From Rhodospirillales bacterium (lineage in GTDB: Bacteria; Pseudomonadota; Alphaproteobacteria; Rhodospirillales; Defluviicoccaceae): DNA of 64,000 nt. The notes below the pieces were generated by a model. The model was not told the origin of the DNA, did not search any database, and saw only the letters and a list, made by a program, of their open reading frames with translations. Positions 52,845 through 60,555 of this stretch are shown one piece after another. Within the stretch, counting starts at the first letter, position 1; every line of letters starts with the position of its first letter. Position numbers and translations under genes: made by a program. The stretch spans positions 62,001 to 126,000 of the forward strand of contig JADJRE010000007.1 in the NCBI GenBank assembly GCA_016712375.1. The letters are read 5' to 3'.

Positions 52845-55352
52845 CTAGACCTGCTCGTTGCTAGGTTCGGCAACGCCGGCGAACTGACGCGCTTGCTCCG
52901 AGATGTCGCGGGCGGCGGCGGCGATGTCCCGCCAAGGGTCGATGGCCAGCCGAGCGAGGCGCTGCGGTACAGTCCGCCAGTCGAAGGCCCGCGGATCGTC
53001 GATATGCGGCAACTCGTCCCAACTCACCGGCGTCGCGACCGTCACGCCGAGACGAGCCCGCAACGAATACGCCGCAACAGCGGTGGCGCTGCGACCATTG
53101 CCCAGGTAATCGATGAAGATCCGGTTCTTCCGTGCGCGCTTCGCCATGTTCTTGGTGAATCGCTTCGGTTCAGCCGAGGCGAGCGCGGCGGCGAACCCTT
53201 GCGCGAAAGCCAGTGCCTGCTGCCAGTCCGAACGCGGAATGACCGGCACCACGACGTGCAGGCCCTTGCCGCCTGTTGTCTTTACGAAAGGCACGAAACC
53301 GAGAGACGAAAGCCGTTCGCGCAGGAAGAAGGCTGCTTCGACGACCACCGGCCAACCCAGCCCCTCATCCGGATCGAGGTCAAAAACAATGCGGTCCGGA
53401 TGTTCGGGGGCGTCGACGCGACAGCCGCGGCAATGCAATTCAACCACCCCAAACTGCACCAGAGCCAGCAGCCCGGCCGCATCGTCGACATGCACCACCA
53501 TCTCTGCCGGCTCGTCGCCCACCGCCGGCAGCAACGTCCGCCGCACAGCTTCCGGCATGCCGCGAGTTGCGTTGCGCTGATAAAAGCAATCCTCGGCACG
53601 GCCGGTCGGGCAACGGACAAGGGTGAGGGGCCGCTCGGCCACCTGCGTCATCAACCAATCTCCGACGCGAGCATAATAGAGTGCCAAGTCCAGCTTGGTT
53701 GGACCGCCAAACATCTCGCGTTCGGGGTTTGTCACCCATACCGACGCCAGATCAGCATCGCTCACCCACCGCTTTGGCGGCCTGGCTGGGGTGCCGCCGG
53801 CCGATGCCTCTTCTACGGATGCCGGCGCCTTGTCTGGCCGCAGCCCCTTGAATACCGCCTGCCGCAACCGCCGGTCGGCGGTCCGGGTAGCGAAGCGAAC
53901 CTCCGCAATCAAGCTGGGTGCTACCCAGATCGGTCTTTGACGCGTGACATCCGCGGGCACCTTAGCGGCCGGCTGATCGACACGAATGACGTCCAGCCGG
54001 CTTTCCAGATCGGCAGCGATCGCTCGCGAAAAGCCGGTACCAGTCTTGCCAACGTAGTTAAAAGTGCCGTCGTCGCCAGCTTCGGCCAGCAGAAGTGCTG
54101 CCAGTCCACCCGCCGCCGCCGTTCGCCTGTAGCCGACGATGACAAACTCGCCGGCGTTGCCGCACTTGCTTTTCCGCCAGCTCCAGCTTCGACCTGATCG
54201 ATAAGGCGCATCCAGGCGCTTGGACACGATGCCCTCGATCGCCATTCGACAAGCTTCATCGAACATGCGCGCCCCCTCGCCCGTGACATACTCGCTTGGC
54301 TGTAGGGCACTGTTCGGTTTGACGGCGGAAAGTAAGGTGGCAAGAACCTGCTTACGCATCAGGAGTGGGGCGTCGCGCAGATCATGGTCATCGAGATGAA
54401 GGAGATCGAAAGCGAAGAAGACAAGCGAATGGCTGTCGTTGGTCGCCAGCGCCTCCTGCAATTGCGCGAAATCACTGACTCCGCGCTCATCCTGAACGAC
54501 CACCTCGCCATCGAGAAGTGCTCTCCTGCAAGGCAGGTCGTGGAAGGCTTTGCCTAAGTGCCCGTAACGGGCGGTCCAGTCCAATCCGTTTCGGGTCAAG
54601 AACCGGACCTGCCCATCCTCCACTCGCGCCAGGGTGCGGTAGCCGTCGAACTTGACCTCATGCAGCCAGTCGCTACCTTCCGGCGGGTCATCGCACTGCG
54701 CGGCGAGTTGCGGCTTGACGAAATCCGCCATCGGCGCCGGCCGAGCTCCAGGCAACGCCGCCGCCGCTATCGCCGGCGGGGCCCGTAGTTCATCTAGGGT
54801 GCGACCAGAGACAACACTTCGTTCCTGATCCTCATCCGCCTCCTTGGATAGACCGTTTGCTGCGGTTGCTGCGGCGAACGAGTCACGTTCCTTGATCAGC
54901 AGCCAGTTGTCGTTGCGCTCCTTCCGTTTCATGCGTACTAGGGTCCACCCGCCCTGGAGCTTTTCACCCAAAAGCTGGAATTTGAGGATGCCGCGAGCAT
55001 AACCTTCGTCGGGATCGGCGGTCGGCACCCAGGAGCCCCTGTCCCAGATCAGCACGTGGCCGGCCCCATATTCGCCCTTCGGGATAGCCCCCTCGAAGGC
55101 TGCGTAGGCAAGGGGATGATCTTCTACATGAACAGCAAGGCGGCGGACCTGCGGATCAAAACTCGTAGCGTTCGTAACCGCCCAGCTTTTCAAAGCATCG
55201 CCGAACTGCAGCCGCAGGTCATAGTGCAAGCGTCTCGCCGCATGCTTTTGCACCACGAACGAGCGCTGGCCGGCAGACTGGAAGTTATCGCCCGCCGGTT
55301 CGGCGGTCCGGTCGAACCGGCGTTTGCGGCGATATTCGGTTAGGCCAGCAAT
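52845..55352 (-). CDS. ligD: Multifunctional DNA ligase D with apparent ATT start codon
   Basis: 835 residues if translation begins at the ATT at 55352. This reading gives MAGLTEYRRKRRFDRTAEPA, the normal LigD N-terminus, and AAGGAG (55365-55360) lies seven bases upstream. The nearest ordinary start, GTG 55256, would cut into the phosphoesterase domain. Domains in order: 3'-phosphoesterase (RRLHYDLRLQ, EDHPLAYAAFEGAIPKGEYG), ATP-dependent ligase (adenylated Lys in HEVKFDGYRTLARVE), and primase-polymerase (VFDLDPDEGLGW, KTTGGKGLHVVVPV). It repairs double-strand breaks with Ku, which is not in the window. csbD is 32 bases upstream, so the two are probably co-transcribed. Confidence 0.92.
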   Translation of the reverse strand: MAGLTEYRRKRRFDRTAEPAGDNFQSAGQRSFVVQKHAARRLHYDLRLQFGDALKSWAVTNATSFDPQVRRLAVHVEDHPLAYAAFEGAIPKGEYGAGHVLIWDRGSWVPTADPDEGYARGILKFQLLGEKLQGGWTLVRMKRKERNDNWLLIKERDSFAAATAANGLSKEADEDQERSVVSGRTLDELRAPPAIAAAALPGARPAPMADFVKPQLAAQCDDPPEGSDWLHEVKFDGYRTLARVEDGQVRFLTRNGLDWTARYGHLGKAFHDLPCRRALLDGEVVVQDERGVSDFAQLQEALATNDSHSLVFFAFDLLHLDDHDLRDAPLLMRKQVLATLLSAVKPNSALQPSEYVTGEGARMFDEACRMAIEGIVSKRLDAPYRSGRSWSWRKSKCGNAGEFVIVGYRRTAAAGGLAALLLAEAGDDGTFNYVGKTGTGFSRAIAADLESRLDVIRVDQPAAKVPADVTRQRPIWVAPSLIAEVRFATRTADRRLRQAVFKGLRPDKAPASVEEASAGGTPARPPKRWVSDADLASVWVTNPEREMFGGPTKLDLALYYARVGDWLMTQVAERPLTLVRCPTGRAEDCFYQRNATRGMPEAVRRTLLPAVGDEPAEMVVHVDDAAGLLALVQFGVVELHCRGCRVDAPEHPDRIVFDLDPDEGLGWPVVVEAAFFLRERLSSLGFVPFVKTTGGKGLHVVVPVIPRSDWQQALAFAQGFAAALASAEPKRFTKNMAKRARKNRIFIDYLGNGRSATAVAAYSLRARLGVTVATPVSWDELPHIDDPRAFDWRTVPQRLARLAIDPWRDIAAAARDISEQARQFAGVAEPSNEQV

Positions 55353-55384
55353 TTGTGGTCTCCTTCGCCAGCCTCAGCTTTCCC

Positions 55385-55561
55385 TCAGTGCTTATCGCGG
55401 ACTGCGTCCTTGATGCCGCCGACGGTGCTCTTCACCTCTCCCTTCGCCTTATCGGCCTCGCCTTCGGCTTTCAGCTTCTCGTCGCCGGTCACTTCACCAG
55501 CACCCTTCTTGACACTGCCCTTGGCCTTATCCATGGCACCTTCAACGCGGTTCTTATCCAT
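55385..55561 (-). CDS. CsbD-family stress protein
   Basis: 58 residues, a length easily missed by automatic calling. The sequence starts MDKNRVEGAMDKAKGSVKK and continues with GEVTGDEKLKAEGEADKAKG, the CsbD repeat pattern of Lys/Gly/Glu-rich helices. GGAG precedes the ATG at 55561. CsbD-type proteins are abundant under general stress in Bacillus and proteobacteria; their function is unknown. It is 32 bases upstream of ligD. Confidence 0.92.
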   Translation of the reverse strand: MDKNRVEGAMDKAKGSVKKGAGEVTGDEKLKAEGEADKAKGEVKSTVGGIKDAVRDKH

Positions 55562-55644
55562 GTGGATCTCCAGCGGTTTCTATCAGCGAAAAGCAGGTTG
55601 CTGATCGCTCCTATTCAATTACCGGACCCTGGAAAGAGTTCCGC

Positions 55645-55672
55645 TCGTCGCGCGCTAACTTGAGCGCGACGA
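55645..55672. terminator. Intergenic hairpin between csbD and livM
   Basis: A perfect 9-bp stem TCGTCGCGC (55645-55653) and GCGCGACGA (55664-55672) with a 10-base loop. No T run follows on either strand, so it may be an attenuator-like hairpin rather than a classical terminator. It is the only structure I see in the 222-base gap. Confidence 0.4.
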
Positions 55673-55783
55673 AGAGCATCTGGATCTTCATATGCCGGAT
55701 CTCGGCCTTGAATTCGCTCGAGCCAAGCCGTGATCAGGTTTAACGCGCTTTGCTAGCGAGGGATTATTCCTGAGAAGCAAACC

Positions 55784-56749
55784 TCAAAGCGGCTTCTTCA
55801 GCAGGCGAGCCAGCTCGCCGATGACTCCGCGACGGAACGTCAGCACGCAGACGACGAAGATGACGCCCTGGACGACGATCACCCAGCCGCCGAGCTGGGC
55901 CAGGTAGTTCTGCATTGAAATCAGGATAGCAGCGCCAGCCACGGGTCCGAACGTCGTCCCCAGCCCGCCTAACAGCGTCATCAACACCACTTCTCCGGAC
56001 ATCCCCCAGTGAACGTCGGTGAGCGACGCGAGCTGGAAGACGATCGCTTTAGTGCTGCCGGCAAGTCCCGACAGCGTCGCCGAAAGAACAAAGGCAATGA
56101 GCTTATACTGGTCGGCATTGTAGCCGAGCGAGGTGGCCCTGGCTTCGTTCTCCCGGATCGCCTTCAACACCTGTCCGAACGGCGAATGCACCGTGCGGTA
56201 AATCAGCAGAAAACCCGCCAGAAAGATGCCGAGCACGACGAAGTACAGCGTCAGCGAGTTTTCCAGGTTGAGGATCCCGAACATCATGCCGCGTGGGATG
56301 CCCTGGATGCCGTCTTCACCACCGGTGAACGGCGCTTGCACGCAGAAGAAGAACAGCATTTGCGCCAGCGCCAGGGTGATCATGGCGAAATAGATCCCCT
56401 GGCGGCGGATGGCGAGCATGCCAAAGGCGAGGCCGAGAACGGCGGCGGCGGCGGTTCCGGCGAGGATGGCGAGTTCCGGCGGCAGGCCCCAGACTTTGGC
56501 ACCATGGCCGGTGACATAGGCGGCGAAGCCGAAGAACGCCGCGTGTCCGAACGACAGAAGCCCGGTGTAGCCGATCAGCAAATTGAAGGCGCAGGCAAAC
56601 AGCGCGAAACACAGCACCTTCGCAGCGAACAACGGATACATCAGGAAGGGCGCGACGACGCCGATCACCACCATGATGCCAAACGCGATGAGGAGATGCC
56701 GTGGCGTACGAGCCGGCGCAAGCTCGGTCGATGCTCCGTTGCTGCGCAT
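55784..56749 (-). CDS. livM: Branched-chain amino acid ABC transporter permease LivM
   Basis: 321 residues with eight or nine hydrophobic helices. Family motifs are NLLIGYTGLLSFGHAAFFGF and MITLALAQMLFFF, followed by the EAA-like loop AIRENEARATSLGYNAD. It forms the translocation pore with LivH. It is the last gene of the five-gene liv unit and begins two bases after the livH stop. Confidence 0.92.
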   Translation of the reverse strand: MRSNGASTELAPARTPRHLLIAFGIMVVIGVVAPFLMYPLFAAKVLCFALFACAFNLLIGYTGLLSFGHAAFFGFAAYVTGHGAKVWGLPPELAILAGTAAAAVLGLAFGMLAIRRQGIYFAMITLALAQMLFFFCVQAPFTGGEDGIQGIPRGMMFGILNLENSLTLYFVVLGIFLAGFLLIYRTVHSPFGQVLKAIRENEARATSLGYNADQYKLIAFVLSATLSGLAGSTKAIVFQLASLTDVHWGMSGEVVLMTLLGGLGTTFGPVAGAAILISMQNYLAQLGGWVIVVQGVIFVVCVLTFRRGVIGELARLLKKPL

Positions 56750-56750
56750 A

Positions 56751-57638
56751 TCAGGAGGCCCGGCCGAATAGTCCGGCCGGTCGGATCAGCAGGACGATTA
56801 CCATGATGATGAAGACGACGGTGTTGGAAGCTTCCGGGTAGAAAACCTTGGTCAATCCTTCCATCACGCCCAGTCCGAATCCTGTCAGGATCGATCCGAG
56901 GATCGATCCCATGCCGCCGATCACCACGACGGCGAAAACCACGATAATCAGGTCGGCGCCCATCAGCGGATTTACCTGGTAGATCGGGGCTGCCAAAATG
57001 CCGGCCAACGCGGCGAGCCCGACGCCGAAGCCGTAGGTAATGGTGATCAGCCTCGGCACATTGATGCCGAAGGCCTGCACCAGCGCCGGATTCTCGGTCG
57101 CCGCCCGGAGATACGATCCAAGCTTCGTACGCTCGATGACGAACCAGGTCACGAGGCAGACGGTGAGCGAGACACCAACGACCCATGCGCGGTAAGTGGG
57201 CAGAAACATGAAGCCGAGGTTGTGGCCGCCTTGCAGCGCTGGTGGAACCGCATACGGCTGGCCGGACGAGCCGAACTCGTTCTGAAACAATCCCTGGATG
57301 ATCAGCGCCAGGCCGAAGGTGAGCAGCAGCCCGTAGAGGTGGTCGAGGCCATAGATCCGCTTCAGCAGCAGCCGCTCCAGCGCAGCGCCGAGCAGGCCCA
57401 CGGCCAACGGCGAGATCACGAGCGCCCACCAATAGCCCAAGCCCAAATACTGCAGCAGAAACCACGCCACGAACGCCCCCATCATGTAGAGGGCGCCGTG
57501 AGCGAAGTTGATGATGTTGAGAAGGCCGAAAATGACCGCGAGGCCGAGGCTGAGCATGGCGTAGAACGCCCCGTTGATCAGCCCCAGCATCACCTGCCCG
57601 AACAATGCCTGCGGCGGAATGCCGAGCAATTCGAACAT
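56751..57638 (-). CDS. livH: Branched-chain amino acid ABC transporter permease LivH
   Basis: 295 residues, strongly hydrophobic. Motifs NGAFYAMLSLGLAVIFGLLN and NFAHGALYMMGAFVAW are near the N-terminus, with RAATENPALVQAFGINV as the coupling loop and GGMGSILGSILTGFGLGVME later. It pairs with LivM. It starts 27 bases after the substrate-binding protein gene. Confidence 0.93.
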   Translation of the reverse strand: MFELLGIPPQALFGQVMLGLINGAFYAMLSLGLAVIFGLLNIINFAHGALYMMGAFVAWFLLQYLGLGYWWALVISPLAVGLLGAALERLLLKRIYGLDHLYGLLLTFGLALIIQGLFQNEFGSSGQPYAVPPALQGGHNLGFMFLPTYRAWVVGVSLTVCLVTWFVIERTKLGSYLRAATENPALVQAFGINVPRLITITYGFGVGLAALAGILAAPIYQVNPLMGADLIIVVFAVVVIGGMGSILGSILTGFGLGVMEGLTKVFYPEASNTVVFIIMVIVLLIRPAGLFGRAS

Positions 57639-57665
57639 GAGAGGATCCTCGCCGGTGGAGAGCGA

Positions 57666-58892
57666 TCAGCCTTTCTTCACCAGTGGGCAGTTCCCCTGGT
57701 CGAGCGGTCGGAAGGCTTCGGCGGCCGGGATCGTCGCGCGCAGGTTGTAGTAGTCGTATGGTCCTTTAGAGTCCGCCGGCTTTTTCACCTCGAACAGGAA
57801 CATGTCGTGGATGGTCCGGCCATCGGCGCGCACCTCGCCGTTGCCGAACAGCGCATCCTGGGTCGGCAGCTGCTTCATCTCCGCCACTACCTTTGCGCCG
57901 TCGCTATCTGACTTCACCGCCTGCACGGCTTTCAAGTAGTGCAACAGACCGGCGTAGACCCCGGCATGGATCATCGTGGGATACTTGCCGCCGTTGCGTT
58001 CGGCGAACCGCTTGCTCCAGGTGCGCGTGCCGTCGTTCATGTCCCAGTAGAATGCCTCGGTCAGGATCAGCCCCTGCGCCGCCTGCAGGCCGATGGCGTG
58101 GACGTCGGTGATGAAGACGAGCAGGCCGGCCAGGTTCTGTCCACCCTGGACGATGCCGAACTCGGCCGCTTGCTTGATGGCGTTCGTCACATCGCTGCCG
58201 GCGTTGGCGAGGCCGATGATCTTCGAGCCGGAAGATTGCGCCTGCAGCAGGTAGGAGGAGAAATCGGGCGTGTTCAGCGGATGGCGGACGGAGCCGAGCA
58301 CCTTGCCGCCGTTCGCCAGCACCACGGCGCTGGTATCCCGTTCCAGCGCCTGTCCGAAGGCGTAGTCGGCAACGATAAAGAACCAGGTGTCGCCGCCGGT
58401 CTTCACCACCGCCTTGCCGGTGCCGTTGGCCAGCGCCCAGGTGTCGTAGGTCCAGTGGACCGTGTTCGGCGAGCAGGCCTTGCCGGTGAGGTCCGATGTC
58501 CCGGCGCCGGAATTCAGGAAGACCTTGTTCTTCTCGCGAACGATGTCGTTGACGGCAAGGGCCACCCCGGAGTTGGGGACGTCGACGATGATGTCGACCT
58601 TGTCGACGTCGAGCCATTGGCGGGCGACGTTGGAACCCACGTCCGGCTTGTTCTGATGGTCGGCCGAGATGATCTCAACTTTCATCCCCTTCGCCGCGGC
58701 GCCGAAATCCTCCACCGCCATTTGCGCGGCAATGACCGAGCCCTGGCCTGAAAGGTCGGCGTAGAGGCCCGACCGATCATTGAGCACGCCGATCTTGATG
58801 ACGTCGTCCGACATCTGCACCTGGGCGGACGCCGAGCCCGCCCAGCAGACGAGCACCGCAGCAACCGCCCGCAACATCAACTTCCCCGACAT
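57666..58892 (-). CDS. Branched-chain amino acid ABC transporter substrate-binding protein
   Basis: 408 residues from the ATG at 58892, chosen because AAGGAGG lies eight bases upstream. A signal peptide (RAVAAVLVCWAGSASAQ) precedes the type I periplasmic-binding fold: IKIGVLNDRSGLYADLSGQG, then FLNSGAGTSDLTGKACSPNT and WFFIVADYAFGQALERD. The cargo may be amino acids, amides or aromatic acids; proteins of this group in alphaproteobacteria vary. It is the middle gene of the liv cluster. Confidence 0.92.
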   Translation of the reverse strand: MSGKLMLRAVAAVLVCWAGSASAQVQMSDDVIKIGVLNDRSGLYADLSGQGSVIAAQMAVEDFGAAAKGMKVEIISADHQNKPDVGSNVARQWLDVDKVDIIVDVPNSGVALAVNDIVREKNKVFLNSGAGTSDLTGKACSPNTVHWTYDTWALANGTGKAVVKTGGDTWFFIVADYAFGQALERDTSAVVLANGGKVLGSVRHPLNTPDFSSYLLQAQSSGSKIIGLANAGSDVTNAIKQAAEFGIVQGGQNLAGLLVFITDVHAIGLQAAQGLILTEAFYWDMNDGTRTWSKRFAERNGGKYPTMIHAGVYAGLLHYLKAVQAVKSDSDGAKVVAEMKQLPTQDALFGNGEVRADGRTIHDMFLFEVKKPADSKGPYDYYNLRATIPAAEAFRPLDQGNCPLVKKG

Positions 58893-58924
58893 TTCCTTGG
58901 CCTCCTTGATTTCGTGCTGCACGT

Positions 58925-59672
58925 TTACACTCCGAGATACGCCTGCAGCTTCGGCATCTCGGCTGTTAGTTGGGCATTTGCGATGGTGTCGATAACGCGG
59001 CCATGCTCAACCACGTAATAGCGATCGGCGACAGTCGAGGCGAAGTGGAAGTTCTGCTCCACCAATAGAATGGTGAACCCCTGCTGCTTCAAGGTCCGCA
59101 GAGTACTGCCGATCTGCTGGACGATGATCGGCGCCAAACCTTCGGTCGGCTCATCGAGGAGCAACAACTGCGCTCCGGTGCGCAGAATGCGGCCGATCGC
59201 CAGCATCTGCTGCTCGCCGCCGGACAGATGCGTGCCACGGCTGGCAAACCGCTCCCGCAGGTTCGGAAACAACTCGAGGATGAAATCTTCCGAAAGTCCG
59301 CCTTCCCTTACGAGCGGCGGCAGAAGCAGATTCTCCTCGACGTTCAGACTGGCGAAGATACCGCGCTCCTCGGGACAGATGGCGATGCCCAAGCGGGCGA
59401 TCCGGTTGCTCGGAAGGCCGATCGCCTGGTGACCATCGGAAAATAATCGAGCCGGTCCGCGTGCCGACCATGCCCATGATCGACTTCAATGTTGTGGTCT
59501 TGCCGGCGCCATTGCGGCCGAGCAGCGTCACCACTTCGCCGGCATGAACGTCAAAGCTGACGCCGTGCAGGATGTGCGATTCGCCGTACCATGCGTGCAG
59601 GTCCCGCACTTCCAGCAGCGGAGCACCGGCCGGCTGCGGTTCGGCTGATGAGGCAACGACCGGCTCAGCCAT
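58925..59672 (-). pseudogene. livF: Branched-chain amino acid ABC transporter ATPase LivF, one frameshift
   Basis: About 248 residues if the frame is repaired. The first frame from 59672 carries LLEVRDLHAWYGESHILHGV and Walker A LLGRNGAGKTTTLKSIMG. At 59437-59444 a single extra base shifts the frame; the other frame continues GIAICPEERGIFASLNVEEN and reaches the signature LSGGEQQMLAIGR and Walker B LLLLDEPTEGLAP to the stop at 58925. Without repair the second half of the ATPase is lost. The break is next to TTTTCC, a place where an indel error is plausible. It overlaps livG by eight bases. Confidence 0.88.
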
Positions 59673-60486
59673 GTCCCGAACCCATGTAGGCCTCGATCAC
59701 TTGCGGGTTGGTGGACACCGCCGCGTAGTCGCCTTCCGCCAGCACCCGGCCCCGCGCCAGCACGGTGATGACATCCGAGAGGTCAGAGACGACGCTGAGG
59801 TTGTGTTCGACCATCAGCACCGTACGCTCGGCGGCAACCCTCTTGATCAGGGCGGCGGTGCGGGCGATGTCCTCCTGGCCCATCCCCGCGGTGGGCTCAT
59901 CGAGCAGCAGCATCTGCGGGTCAAGCGCCAGGGTGGTGGCGATTTCGAGGGCGCGCTTACGTCCATAAGGCAGTTCGATCGCCGGCTCGTTAACGAAGCC
60001 GGTTAGGCCCACGTCGTCGAGCAGTGCCATAGCGCGATCGTTGAACACGTTGAGCGCCTTGGCCGATCGCCAGAAGTCAAAGGAGTTGCCCCGCTTGCGT
60101 TGCAGCGCGATCCGCACGTTCTCCAACACGCTCAAATGCGGAAACACAGCTGAAATCTGGAACGACCGTACCATCCCCAGCCGCGCCACCTCCGCCGGCT
60201 TCAGCGCGGTGATGTCTTTGCCGTTGAAGACGATGGCGCCATGCGTCGGCGCGAGAAACTTGGTGAGGAGGTTAAAGCACGTCGTTTTACCGGCACCATT
60301 CGGGCCGATGAGCGCGTGAATGCTGCCGCGGCGGACTTCGAGCTGAACGTCCTGCACGGCGTAAAAGCCGCGAAACTCTTTGCTAAGGCCGGTCGCGTGC
60401 AGGATCACATTCGGATCCAGAGGCTTTCCCGTCGCTTTGCTATCGCGGCCGCCGGGCGTTGCCGGCCATGGTTGTTCATGCGGCAC
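59665..60486 (-). CDS. livG: Branched-chain amino acid ABC transporter ATPase LivG
   Basis: 273 residues from a GTG. Walker A is GPNGAGKTTCFNLLT, the Q-loop region is RSFQISAVFPHLSV and Walker B is MLLLDEPTAGM. The signature is the divergent ELPYGRKRALEIA, normal for LivG. The H-loop VEHNLSVV is present. It is the first gene of the livG-livF-binding protein-livH-livM unit; its promoter should lie in the 70 bases before the divergent cyclase gene. Confidence 0.92.
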   Translation of the reverse strand: MPHEQPWPATPGGRDSKATGKPLDPNVILHATGLSKEFRGFYAVQDVQLEVRRGSIHALIGPNGAGKTTCFNLLTKFLAPTHGAIVFNGKDITALKPAEVARLGMVRSFQISAVFPHLSVLENVRIALQRKRGNSFDFWRSAKALNVFNDRAMALLDDVGLTGFVNEPAIELPYGRKRALEIATTLALDPQMLLLDEPTAGMGQEDIARTAALIKRVAAERTVLMVEHNLSVVSDLSDVITVLARGRVLAEGDYAAVSTNPQVIEAYMGSGHG

Positions 60487-60555
60487 TATAGCTGATTATT
60501 TTCCGACCATCGCTGTTAACGAAATGTGCAAATCTACCGCGTCACGGGATGAGCA

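Noticed and set aside
52779..54197. 472-codon plus-strand frame opposite ligD
   Set aside because: A shadow of ligD polymerase and ligase domains; low-complexity Arg/Pro/Gln content.
55562..55650. EcfG promoter before csbD
   Set aside because: A GGAAC is present on the minus strand but no CGTT lies 16-17 bases downstream.
52845..55783. Ku gene partner of ligD
   Set aside because: No Ku-like protein was found on either strand around ligD; it may lie elsewhere in the genome.
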